From NCBI GenBank assembly GCA_008360975.2, contig CM039189.1, positions 8,250,056 through 8,314,055 of the forward strand: DNA of 64,000 bases, written 5' to 3'. Positions 36,571 through 55,691 of the stretch are shown piece by piece (position 1 is the stretch's first letter; each line of letters begins with the position of its first letter). The notes under the pieces were generated by a model. The model did no database searches, was not told the origin of the DNA, and saw only the letters and a list, made by a program, of their open reading frames with translations. Both the position numbers and the translations under genes were made by a program. Source of the DNA: Lichenostomus cassidix. Taxonomy: Eukaryota > Chordata > Aves > Passeriformes > Meliphagidae.

Positions 36571-37739
36571 CCCCTCGGGCCATGGGATAACAGATAGGGA
36601 AGGGGGGTGGGTTGTGCTCCGCCGCGGCCAGCACTTGAGCGGAAAGAAGTCCGTGTCCCCCCACTCGGTGCTGGCTGCCCGGGGCACTCGGGACCCGTCC
36701 CCCTTGCAGGGGGCAAGGACGGGGCGAGGGTGACCTCCCCAGAAGCCTTGCGGGGGGACGGGACACACGGGCTGGTCTAGTCCAAAGCAAGGCCCTGGGG
36801 AAGTTGCTCTTCCGATGGAGATGGGGTTTGGCTGCGACACTTGCCGTGGCTGTCCCTTTATTTGGGAAGAGAAGGGGCAAGAAGTGCCCATACGGAGCCA
36901 TCCGGTCCCTGCGGTCGGTTCAGCTTTCCATTTATTTCCAGGCGGCGACCTCAGGCTCCTGGTGGGGGAAAGGGGTCAGCGCATCCCGGGACAAGTCCTC
37001 TGTGTCCCCGAGGGTCACCTAGGCGAGGCCGTCAGCAGAAAGGAGGGAGGGGGCAACATCCCCCGTTTCCCGGTGGGATTCCCGCACCGAGAGCTGCCCG
37101 CTGCCTTTCGAAACGAAACGCGGACGGAGAGAGGTGGCACCGCAGCCCCAGACCCGGGGAGGGTTCGGCCCAGCAGCCCCGTCCCTGGCTGGGGCTTTGC
37201 GGGGCTTTTCCCGCACCCGCTGCTCCGGCCGGCCGCGCTCCGGCTGTGTCCCGCATTCCGGCTCCGCTTTCAGCGCCGGGGAAAAAGAAATGTCCCCGCT
37301 CCGCCTCATCCCGTCCCCTCCGGCGGCCCCCTCCAGTTCCACTTGGTTAGCTCAAGTTTTCCATGTAAATGACAGTAATAAATATCTAATCATGTCCCGC
37401 AGCTATCGGCGGCTCGCCGAGCAGCCGGCATTAATGAGACATCCAGGGGAAGTGGGGGAAAGGAGAGGGGGAAAAAAAATAAAACGGAAAGTTTTTCCGC
37501 TGTCCCCGAATGGTTTCTAGAGGCGAGGCCCGGCCGAGGTGACGGGGGGATGTGAGCCCCTCGATCCTGCGGAGCGATCCCAACTGCGGGGTCGCGCTCA
37601 GGTTCAAACCCGTCCCCTCTAATTAACCCCCTCCCCAAAATCCCAGCAATTCCCCTCGAGGGAGTGGCGAGTCCGGCCGCATCGCCGGGTTGGGGGCTGC
37701 TGTCCCGAAAGCCCCGCGGAGATGCGTGTGCCCATCCCC

Positions 37740-38010
37740 GCCGTGATTCCCAAACAATTAATGGAGCTGCGATGAGCTTTGAATGCTGATGGTGGGCCGA
37801 GGGGGGGAAAGGCGGTGGGAAGGCTGCGGCTGAAATTAAACCATGAGAGTTGGATTTGTTCGCCTAACGCTAAACAAATGGACTGATTACCTTCTTTCCA
37901 AACGCATCAGTCATACTACATTAAGTAGCAGAGAGCTAATTATCCCAATTAGGAGGCTGATTTATAATTAATGGCTTGGACCAAGTGATAATTGGATGTT
38001 AATGGATAAC
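37740..38010. promoter_or_regulatory. Strong candidate conserved enhancer, dense in homeodomain sites
   Basis: At the island's 3' edge a sharply AT-rich, repeat-free block carries many homeodomain cores in close order: CAATTAATGGAGC (37755), GGACTGATTACC (37880), GAGCTAATTATCCC and CAATTAGGAGG (37932-37953), TATAATTAATGG (37963), GTGATAATTGG (37984) and GTTAATGGATAAC (37998). GCATCAGTCATACTACATTAAG lies between. The spacing and lack of repeats resemble deeply conserved enhancers of brain homeobox genes. Conservation must be tested by alignment. Confidence 0.45.
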
Positions 38011-41000
38011 AGTTTTGTCTGAAGTAGCCTCCCGCTCCCCCAAAGGCAGGGCTGGAGGGTTTGGGGTTTATTTACCCTCTCTCTCCCTCACCTCTGCATG
38101 GACACAAAGCAAGAGAGAAGCGAAATCTGCTCTTAGCTGGGTCGGGTGGACTCTCTTCAGGCTGGGGGAGCCGCTGGCCTCTTCCCAGCTTGCCCGGGGC
38201 TCAGCGAGGAGGGTTGTGAAGTTGCCTTCAGCACCCACCCTCTCCAGCTTTTCGAGCAATATCTGCTCCATTCCCTGTGTTTCCAAGCCGGGGACAGCTG
38301 ACCCTGCTGGGCTCCTCATCCACCCACAGGACGTGGGTTGTGCTCTCGATGAAGGGCAAAGGCTGAACCCCATGGGGTGATCTAGTGCAGATAAGGCTGT
38401 TCCTCTGCCCTGCCTGTCCTAGGGAGAGCAGGATGGGGCTCACCCTGAGGATGAGAGGTTCTACATCCTCCCTGGCCCACACTCCCCGTGCACTGGTGGC
38501 CAGGGAGAGAATATGCAGTTTCTCACTCCGTGTTTCTCTTGACCACATCTCACGACTGGCTCGCTGACTGTTTAGCTTTTCCCTTCCGTGTTCACTTTTC
38601 ACCCATGAGTAAGTTGATGCAAGTCAATCCTGCTTCCTTGCTAGCCCCAGCCAGAGAGACTTGAACCTACAACCTTTAGGCTTTTGGACTGTGTTTCTAA
38701 AATCAGTTTTTCCATTCTAACTAAGAACAGTAATGGGCACAAAATTCCTGAAAGGATAAGAGTGACTTCAACTCTGAGTTACCCCATGACTGGGGAGCGG
38801 TTGTATTAAATTACACCAACATGCCTAATGCAAAAATACACCCAAAATTGTACCCTCAGTACACAGAAAGCCAGTTTAGATCAGCTCTCCAGCTTTTCCT
38901 GCTAATTTAAAGAGTACTTGGTGTCTAAATGGGAGACTCTCCTCATGCTCACACACATGAGCAGGCTCCTGCAGGGATCTTATTGCTGTATCAGAAGGCA
39001 CAGCTCTGTTTCACAGAGCTGGTGCAGATATTGCTTTTCCTTAGTGCCGAAAGAAACGGAGTCAAAGGAGCTTCCCACAAATCAGAGAGTAGGACAGGCT
39101 GGCCAGGCAACTTTTGCACAATACAGTTGTAGAGGGAGTGACTGCAGAGGGTTTTGTTCCCAGTGTCCTTATCCTTTAAAAGAATGTTTTGCCGAGAAAG
39201 AGGGAAACTGGAGGAAAAGAAGCCAGAGTGAACGGTTTCTTTTTCCTCTGTCATTATCACAACCAGCTCTGGCAAAACAAAGGCGCTGCAGAGAAAGTCC
39301 AGGACCAAGCTCTTCTGATAAAGCTACCTGCTGGTTTTACTGGTGATGCTATGGGTAAACTCTTCAGCTTGAAGTAGCCTATGTTTTCCAAGATTCTAGT
39401 GGTTTTTCAGGGGCATCTCAAAATTGAGCTTGTCAAATTGAAAATGCTTCTACTGAGGCACTGAATAATGCCAGTTGGGCTTAAACCATTTCAAAAGGTT
39501 GAGTGCTGATTTTCACAACTCATGTCTGAACAGGACATTTATAGCTACCTTGCTTCATTTGGAAAAACACAGGAGTAGGGAAAATGCTGAAGAACATGGA
39601 TTTAATAAATCCCAAATTTTCCAATCCTATACAGCTACTAATAAACTAACCTACTTCGGGGGAATTTCCATCAAAATATGCTGGTTGTGAAGCGGGTGGA
39701 GAATTTGGAAATGTAGCCAAATAGTCAGGAATTAATTCATGGTGCACCGGGGGTTAGCCAAACCCTAGGACGTTTCCCACCAGTTTATTTCACTCTAGGA
39801 GTTATTGAAATAGAATTTTTTTAAATCCTTTTAACTTCATTACGTTTTGGATCAGACTTCTTCTGTTTCCTAAAGCAGGTCTGGTGAAATTACAGCTCAT
39901 GGGAAGGAGAGAGTCTGAGGGACTCTCAGCCTCTGTATGGTCAGAGCAAATAGTGACCTGAGAAAACGTGCTCTAAAACCAAAAGTGTGAGTGTGGTGCT
40001 TGGGAACTCCACTAGCATCTTCCAGGGAAAGAGTAACAGTTGCACTGGGGGAAATGAGCTGATAGATCTCGACAGGGAGACAATGATCTTCCCAAAGGAG
40101 CTGTGGGAACCTGATGTCTCCAGCTGAGCACCAGGTGGATCGAGCAGGGAGCAGCACACCGAGCTCTTGGCATGTGTTAGTCCAAGGTGGGTGAATGTGC
40201 CTCTGCTGAGGGACATCACATCTCCCCACAAAACCCACCAGACATTTAGCAGCTCTGCCTGCTTTACAGCACACAGCTCTTTAAAGCACAGATCACCTGC
40301 TGGTGGCCAAAATACATTGCTTGCCTTGGCAGCTGCACTTAATTCGGTGTAGGGATCCAAAGGTTTACAGGAAAGGAAGCCTTGTGAGTGCTCCCCAGCC
40401 CCTGGCACTGCTGCTGCCACTAACTCCGGTTTGTGGCCCTGTTTTAAGGTGGCACAAGTCTTCCCCCCACCCCAGCCCCTCCTTGGAAAAGCCACTGAGC
40501 TCAAAGAGCTTTTTTAGTGGTAGGATGAAAAATGATGTTATCAGTTGTAAAGAAGAAAAACCTAAAGCTTCTGGTTTATTCTTTTAATGTATTAGAAGTC
40601 CCCCACAATTGCATGGCTTGTGGAGCTGCCTTTCAGGACCTTTTTTTTTTCAGTTTTGACCAAAGGAGGATTGTTATTTTGCGTTATAGCTGATTTAAGT
40701 CTGAGCAGAAGCAGTTGCCACAGCGTGTTTTGTGAGTGTTGTTTTGAGTGCTTTAAGGATCATCTGCAGCGGCAGAGTCTACCTGAAGTTGCAGAAACAT
40801 CCTGAGTTCAGGCTCTCAGCTTCCATTCTTTCAAAATTTGCTTGCTCTTTATATCTCTTCAAATCACCTTCGAGCAGAATTGCACTTGGCATCACAACCT
40901 CACAGCTTTCCATGTAACTAGCTGAAAGAATTCCTAGGGAAGTCCTTCTGTGCCAGCGGGGTTGAACTCCAGCAATGTGGCAGAAAGCATTACATTTCAC

Positions 41001-43069
41001 AAAGACACACTGACTCCCCTCCTCCTGTGTGTACCTAACTGCTCCCAGCTCAACACCCAGAACTTACAGCTCCAGCTTTTTACTTTCTACTTGATGAGCA
41101 GTGGTCGTGGGTGGAGAAATCAGCCTCCCTCCGTGCCTCATCCCAGTGCCTGCCCATGGACCATCTGAGCTGTGGCATTGCCCTGGGAGTGTCTGCAGCA
41201 AGCTTGCATTCCCTTCTGCCAGCCTGGCTGTTGGGCTTGCAGCACCTGGGAGAAGCAGGAAGAACTAGGAATTCTTTAGGAACTGCTTCAGCAGATCTTT
41301 AAAATCTTATCTGCGCACTTCTTGCAGTGTTTGGTCTCCCTTGTTAGGGCTCAGTGCTGGATTGTCAGATCAGCACCATGGCTGTGGTGGTCAGGACAGA
41401 CAGAGGTCCTTGCCACTAAAGGTCACAGGCTTAAAAACATATTTTGACACAGAACTGTAGATCCTTGTCTTCTTAATGAGACTGTCATGGGTAAAATCCT
41501 CCAGGATATTGCTCTGTCTTCCAGGGACAGGGGAGATTCCTGAACCAGAAGCCCCAAGAGGCTGCCTTCAAGACGGTGAGTTTGCTCATAGGAACAATCT
41601 TCAAATGTGCTGCAGGCAAAAGCTGTTTTGGGGGCAGAGAGCAAGCAGCAAGCCACCCTCATGATCCCAGCAGTCCTGGGGAAGGGCAGAGACTGGGGAG
41701 TCTGATTTGGAAAATTTCCTTTCCCAGCATTAGGGAAAACAAAAAGGTGCTTCTCAAGAAAGCCTTTTTCACAGAAGTGAGGCGAAGGGCTCAGCAGGTA
41801 CTTCGGGTTCTTTTGGTTTTGTTTTTTTGTTTTGTTTTTTTTCATACAAATACCAAAGATAAACCCTTTAAGCAGTTTGTGAATTCAGTAGTTTGATTGC
41901 AGGGTACTCTGAGGCTACTCCAAGTCCTGAAGCCAAGCAGTCCAGAGGCAGGGATGCTGTAGGGTCTGGAGAGGGGAAGGAGGTTGGTAGCACAGGGACA
42001 TGCGATCCTGGCTGCAGTGGGATGCAGCTGCACTTCATATCCATGGAACCATGAGATATATTCATAGCCAGCAACGCTGGCAGAGCTAGGCTGTAGGTTC
42101 AGTTTCCATTGTGGTGTTAATGATGAGAAACCTCAAATGCTTGCTTTTTTTTTTTGGGTTGCTGACTGATCCGGAAGCAGAATGAGATGAGAAATCAGAG
42201 TCAAAGTGGTCTTCATGTTAAAAGGTTTACTTGTTTAGCCAGGAAAATGCTCAACTTCAATATAAATTCCAAGAGCTTTTACTGAGGCTTGAGTGCTGCT
42301 CCGAAGGGGAGAAGGGAGGTTTGTCCTGGTTTGATCTGTAAGCACTGGTGTAAATTACAACAAGGGAAGGATTTAGCACCACAGTGATGTTTAGTGATGC
42401 CACTCTTTCTGGCTCTACACTGCAAGTTGGTGGGCTGCAAGCCCTAAAACTTATCCCTCACTTAAAAACAGAGACTTTAAGGATGTCTTTATTTTATTTT
42501 ATTTTGGACCTAGTAGGTCTGCCCTCTGAAGAATGCCTCTGCAAACAGAGGCATTGGAAAGTCTTTTGCCAGGAAGTATCTAATCAATCACTTGGTTCTG
42601 TTGTCTGGGGCTTTTGGGTGAAAAACAATATTTCACAAAAGCCTTAAAAAAAAAAAAATCACAGCAGGTGATGAGGGTTTCCTTTGCCAGCCAGAGCCTG
42701 TTACCTCAGCCACTCACAACCCGGTGTCGAGAATTTGTAGGGTCCTGCAGAAAACTTCTTTGTCTCAGCAGGATGCTCTGAGGTTTGTTTTATAAAATCA
42801 ACAAGCCTTCTCACATCCTATTATATTTCCACTACAAATAGATGAGCATTACAAACACAGTTGCTGTGCTCATCAGCAGCATAGACTCAAGGAGGCAGTT
42901 ATTTGGCAAGATCTACCCAAAAAATAATGATGCTGTCCATGGCTGGAGGTATTTCCAAATTTCAGCCACTAGCAATCCTCCTGGTTTTAAGAAAAAGATC
43001 TCTTTATTTATACCAAGGTCACTAGGAAAAGCTGAGCGTGAGCTGCAAGAATTGGTGTAATTGGTCAGG

Positions 43070-43620
43070 TTTTGCTTTCAGTGGGTTGTGACTTGTTTAA
43101 TTACAGCCCGTCTAATTAAGATCTGGCTCTGCACTAAGAAATTAACTCAATTTAAATCCAGGGATTTACACAGGTGTAAAAACATTTCAGGAAGACCAGA
43201 AATGCAGAGTCCTGGGTTTTTTTCAGGAGCTGTTCTCAATTCCTTATTTCAGTTATAAGGAAAGGCTTTTGGAAGCCTGTTTTTATGGTGCATGCTCTCG
43301 GACTTTGACGTTTGAATGAGAAACTATGATGTGTTGCAGTATTTCAAATTATTTATATTTCATCCACTACAAAGGTGAAATTGTTTCCTTAGACATTCGG
43401 TAATCTCACGTGAGGAACAAAACTGATTTATAACATGTTGGTTATTATCTTACGTGATTTTGGGCCTTTATATATCTAAAAGATTTAGGGATATGTTAAA
43501 AAAAAAAAAGAAAGATTGAATAAAAGCTCTTGCTAGGATCATTTATTCATAACCCCCCAGGTATGTAATTCATTTAGTACCAAATACATATAAACCCAAT
43601 GTCTGTCTATGGAGTGAGCC
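43070..43620. promoter_or_regulatory. Candidate conserved non-coding element in intron 1
   Basis: The block contains GTTTAATTACAGCCCG near 43097, GTCTAATTAAGATC near 43110, AGAAATTAACTC near 43138, GGTAATCTCACGTGAGG near 43399 (a CACGTG E-box) and a second ACGTG near 43452. It is AT-rich without transposon signatures. Homeodomain plus E-box content suggests a neural enhancer; this is inference. Confidence 0.35.
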
Positions 43621-45999
43621 TGTTTTCCTAGAATGTGAGTTACACAGAGTCAGAGATCTGTTATTTATCTTTCTGATTTGAAGTGCTTCTGAATAAGGAA
43701 TTAAAGCATAAAATCATAACGCAGAACAGCTCTGGGGAAAGTGAGCTGGGATATTCGGTTGTGATTTTATTTTCAATGATGTTTATTGGTAGTGGTAATA
43801 AGGGGGAAAGGATGTTGCAGCACAAACTGTTTGCTGTTATTCTCTGCTAGTAATGAACCATAGGTTCCTGTGCTTTGCATAAACACCAGCAGTGATTTGT
43901 AGTACCTTTGCAGATGCTCAGGCTGAAGACCACAACTTTCTTTTTACCTGACAGAGCTACTCCTATTTTTTTCTGTTATCTGCAGAATGCTGAACACCAA
44001 ACAAGTGCACCAGACTTCTGTTTCATGCTTGTTTTGTTTTTTTACAACTGATCCTTTTCTTGTGCTCCAGCTGTGCCTTCAACAGGTCACACACCCGAGG
44101 CTGTGCTGAGCTCTTCCAAACTTTAAATGCATCTGTGGTGAATCTCTCTTCATAAACAATGAACTATAGTGTTGAAATTCCCTTCTGAAAGTGACTTTCC
44201 AAAGTCTAGATTTTACCCTTTTTTTTTTTTTTTAATACAGTTTATTTCCCATATGAAAAAGGCATCATACACCCTCCCCACCTCCACCAACCCTCCCATT
44301 TGGGGAACAGCTTTGATAAAGTGATAAAGAAACAGCCCCAGGTGTCCACCAGGCAAAAGTAAACTCTGATAGCCTCTTCTTGAGACCTCTAGGAATAATT
44401 CAGTATTTCTAACTCATAGGTTTTATCACCCCATTCTTCATGATGGCACCTGAGTGTCTTGTGTAGATCAGTGAATTTAGTCTCAGTATTTCTTAGAGTT
44501 TGGGATGACTCACTGTTTGGAGGGAAAAGAGAAAATGGTCCAAAGCCCCTGCAAAGCTGCTAATCCTACATCCAGCCTCAGCCTCATCTTGCCTGGCAGT
44601 ATTTGCTCAAGAAGGGGGAATGTCTTGTCCTAGGCATCTTTTGCTACCTGGGAAAACTGGTCAGAATAAGCTATTGAAGAAAATTCCTCCATCTCATCTC
44701 AGTTTAGATTTGGGGAGCAAAACCAGTGTCTCAGTTTAAATAAAGCTCCTTTCGTCCAGAGCAGTGCTGGCACAGGGAGCTGCTGTGGATGCCCTTGTTC
44801 AGGACAGCTTGGGATGAAGAAATTGGAAATTAAATTTGCCAGCATTGACAAGAGCTCTGTGGCCAGCACAAGGGACCCTTGAGCTTGCAGGCTGCGGTGG
44901 GGTAGATCTACCTCTCCTTTAATGAGTTTTGTCAGTTCTGTAATTTTGCTAAAGACTTCATGTGTGACTGGCAGGTGAAGCCAAGTACAGACTGATGGTG
45001 TTTTGATAGGGGAAGTAAAGGAATGAAATGGGGACAGGAGAGGGCAGAAAGTGGCCCTTATTTCAAATTCTTGGGTGTACTCAATACAGCTCCAGGGTGA
45101 ATTCTGTGGTTTTGTTTTGGTGATTTGTTGTTTGTTTGGGTTTTTTACCCGAAGGAAAAATTTAGGTGTTTTCTTGCCAGCTACTTTTCAGAAAACTTCA
45201 AAATTTCCTTTTTTTAATTGTTCTCAGATCTGTTTAAATTCCACATACACACAGGCCACTAGGAACAGGAGTTTTCATCTGGCAAGGAAATGCATGCATC
45301 TCTCTTCACATCTTCTCAGGACAGATTTACACGGAAAATTATAAAAAATTAGTTACCAGTTAAATAGGGAAACCCAAAGTCTTGTACAAAGCTGAGAATA
45401 TTAAAACCCAGGGTCAGATCTCCCCTCTGTGCCACACTGTGAAGTGTTGCACAGTAAATTGCACTGCTCCTGTGCCATATGACTTCATGGGAACATGACG
45501 GTTTCACAGCCAGTGCTGGGAAGGGGTGTATGGGATTCACGGTGGTTGGAGCAATGCAGCTCTGCTCTGGGATAACAGAGCTCCTTTTTCTGGCTGGTAA
45601 ATGTGCAAATTGTTTTGCATCAGATTGAACAGCAGCAGCTGAATGCAGTGTCGGGTCCCTGGATTGGTCTGGGCTGGGCAGAATCCTACATTACCTGGCC
45701 TCAGAGCAATGCAGGGATGGAGAAATCTGCATTTCTCATAGACAGCAGCAGTTAAAGCTAAGGGGAATCCCACATCCTCACAGCTCCTGCAGTCTGCAAA
45801 TTCTGCAGGCTTGGGAAGAAAAATAGGCACAGCATCCATGAGTCTTCCATAGTGAAAACATAAGTGAGAGGTAAAAGCCATAGGAGGGGTTTGGACTCTG
45901 AGGTAGCAATGCAGGAGTTCAACCTTTGGTCTCATCCTCCTTCTGGCTGTGGCTTTTCCTGAGGCCCTCCAGCCACGCAGAGACATAAAAGATGCATTT

Positions 46000-46350
46000 G
46001 CAGATTTTGAAAATTAAAACCATCTATACAGCCAGTGGGAAAGGATCAGCTTATTTGGTTGCTTAATGAAATATAAAGATTATTTTAACCAGTGTAAGCA
46101 CTATTCGACAGCTTGTGAAACACAGCGGTGGCTTGATGAATGGCTTTCTCCATTAAAAAAAATTGCTGCATGATGTCTTTTAAATATTTAATTTATTGGG
46201 GTTGGAGTGAGCTCGGAGCTGACAGTTAAACAGGAGCTATTTGTGGTCTCAGTTAACTTTGCTTACCCGGCTGAACCGTCTCGCTCAGTAAATTCCCTCA
46301 TTTTTTATACTGAATCTGGGATGATACATTTGCTGCACAAGTGAGTAAGA
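46000..46350. promoter_or_regulatory. Candidate conserved non-coding element in intron 1
   Basis: A repeat-free block holds GGTTGCTTAATGAAATATAAAG-like sequence near 46058, ACTATTCGACAGC near 46100, TTTAAATATTTAATTTATTG near 46179 and CCGGCTGAACCGTCTCGCTC near 46268, with CpGs retained in an AT-rich setting. Texture suggests constraint. Confidence 0.35.
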
Positions 46351-49105
46351 AGTTCTGCCTGTTGTCTGCACTGCAGCATAACAGGCAGTTATCACCAAAG
46401 CCGTGACTCCCATCCTGAGCCCATCCTTGTGAAATCCTTCTCTTTTTTCTTTCTTTTTTTTTTTATCTTTTTAATGCATTTTCTTCTAGGCCACCCAAAA
46501 CCATACACGTACAATCATCTTTTAACAATCACATACACTGAAATATTCCTGGAGCAAGTGTTTCAGTGGAAACACTGGGCTCCAGACACAACACCATTGG
46601 CAGCATCCTTAGAAGACTGTATAGTATGGGAAAATTCCCCTCCTCTCCCTCTTCATTTTTCCTTTCATTTGCCAGCTTGCTACACAGCCGACGACATGCA
46701 AGGGGGATTAGAAAAGGAAAACAGGCATTTCTGTGAGTTGGGAGTCAAAGACACTTGGCCTCCCACGTATCTTCTGGCAAGGCTGAGCCCCGGTGTGGAT
46801 TCTCCAGCATCTATTAAGGACAGAGGTCTGGCAGCAGCCCAGGGCAGTTAATAGGTTCTGTGTCCTCAAATGGTTTTCACGAAACACGCAGGAACTTAAT
46901 AAGCTTTGAGACCTCCACCCCGCTGGCCAAAGCTGGTGCAACCAGCCAGCTGGTTCACAAGTGTGCCGGCAGGGGAAGGAGGCAGAATGAAGTTGCAAAT
47001 CTTTGATTTGCTGCCTGTGCTGGCCAGAAAAGCCAGTCCTGTCCTTGTCTGTGACAGCAAGGCAGCAAACAACATCGTTGGGTGGGATGGTGCTCTTGGG
47101 AAATGAGCCACACCAAGGATGGGGTGAGGCTGCAGCACAGATCAGTCTTTCCCAGGTGATGGGAGATGTCCTCCGTGGCCATGTCAATGCTAGGTGTCAC
47201 TGGGACATGTCCTTTACCCCATGCCACCAGCAGCAAAACTTTGCAGTCCAGGAAAGCAACATCACAGCTGAAATTTTGCTGTGAACCCTTTGTGAGGAAA
47301 ACAAATTCAAATGCCAAAAATCTGCTGGTATGCAAAGTCCCTCACGTTGATCAGAGAACCAGCAAACAATTTTGTCATTGCTTAGATCTTCCCTAAGCTC
47401 CATTGGAGCAGAGCTATAGCATTCTTGTGTTTCAGTTGGCATCTGAACCAAAAAAGTCCAGTTTCACAGTTCAGCTTAGAATAGTGGGGAGTGAATTCCA
47501 GAGTGTGTGAACAGCTAGACACAGAGCAGATGAAGATGGCATCAGGGTGTCAGATTTTTGTGGTGTAACCACACCTGGATCTGCCATCCTCCATCGGTGC
47601 TCTCAGCGCTGAAATGGTGCAGTGGAAGAGCATGAGGGACTTGGGCAAACAGGAATGAGGCTGAGTGCTGAATTCCAAAATTAGGGGTTTACAGTTACTG
47701 CAGCCTCTTTGAGAAGACAATCCCAAAAACTGAATTCACATTTCTGCGGGTCATCCCTGCACTGGCAGAGCGTGTGACCAAACTCCAGCTGCACGTTTCC
47801 CTCCCCCATTCCTGGGCACTGCAATGGAGAGATGCTTGCAGGGATGAAGCCACGAGATGCCCCAGAATCTGCAGTACAAAATTCAGCTGCTTTTTCAAGG
47901 AATTCTGACTTGGTCTCTGGCTGTTAGAAAAGGTCACTCCATGCTTGTGCTTCTTACATCAAGATGTAAGAGAACAGGAGTTTAAAGCAGGAGGGGCAGT
48001 GGGAGCAACTAATTTCCATTTCTCCCTCTTCACCACGAGTCTGTCCCTCCATGTCATAAATCATTTACGGGAAAATATGAAGGTCTTTTCTCAGTACAGA
48101 AAATACAGCAGATAATTGTTCTTCCAAATTTTCACTGTTCCTCCTAAAACCATGGGCATTCCTCCTAAAATCATCACCTCCCTCCAGTGTTAAAATTGTT
48201 TTCTAAGAGGTTGCCTGAAAAGATGTCTGCTTTCCTTGAGTTAGTCCAGCTGACCATTTTTCCCTGAACGTTTGTTCATTGCACTGACTTTCTGATGTAA
48301 ACGGTGGTTTAAAAAATTTATTTTGTGGCTAATATTTCACAACTTCTTTTCTGATGTCTTACAAACTGCAGAAACGACATCCTGGAGGCCCTCAGTCATT
48401 TACAACAGGGATGAATGAAGCATTGCTCGGCTTTTGAGATCAATATTAGCTCAGTTTTACAGATGGTCTGTAAGGAAAAAGAGCTTGAAGTTTCATGTAG
48501 AGCCCACACTAGAAAAAAAATAGCCATTAGTTTTCTGAAATAATTTCCTTGCTATTGAACTATGAAATGTCAGTATTTATTGCAAACCTTATTCCCTCTT
48601 TAGCCATAACATTTTTGGCGCTATTATGCTACAGATTTATTTTCTTTCACACCACATGCTCTTTTTTTCCCCCTGTATCATTTGTGTTTTCTTAAGGAGA
48701 CTTGTAAGAAAAATGAATAATGAATGGAAACAAATTATAAATGAGTGAGTTCCAAAAAGAAACATCATTTGACATTCCAGCAATAGGATTACAGAACAGT
48801 CCACTGTAGGAACTGACAGGGACAAAATCCCAGCAAGCGCTGGGATAGAGCTAGGTCAATGCATTAAAAGCTACAGTAATAAGATAAATTGTATTGCGGT
48901 ATGCAAAAAAATTAATTTCCCATCCTTTGATCAGCATATCATGGGTCAGATATGGGGTTTTAGACTTGGAATTCAGACTGGTGTTGGTGGTGGTTTAGGT
49001 GTACAGGAGATATTTTGATTCCCATCGAGAACCTGTTGGAGGTCGGACACGAGCCTCGCATGCAGCACTTTAATTTTGAGCTCAGCATTTCCAAAGCTCT
49101 GCTGA

Positions 49106-55691
<6,586 letters not shown>

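Larger units (their letters stand above)
32690..37720. promoter_or_regulatory. Broad CpG-rich island, probable DMBX1 promoter region
   Basis: From about 32.69 kb the CpG frequency and GC content rise sharply compared with the flanks and stay high, with AT-rich interruptions (about 34.0-34.6 and 35.78-35.93 kb), until about 37.7 kb. Multi-kilobase islands like this usually mark developmental transcription-factor genes under Polycomb control. Long open frames on both strands here result from low stop frequency in GC-rich DNA and show no protein family likeness. The island includes the putative non-coding first exon. Exact transcription starts cannot be fixed from sequence. Confidence 0.7.

Noticed and set aside
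45537..45986. 149-codon minus-strand open frame in intron 1
   Set aside because: No family likeness or supporting promoter or splice context.
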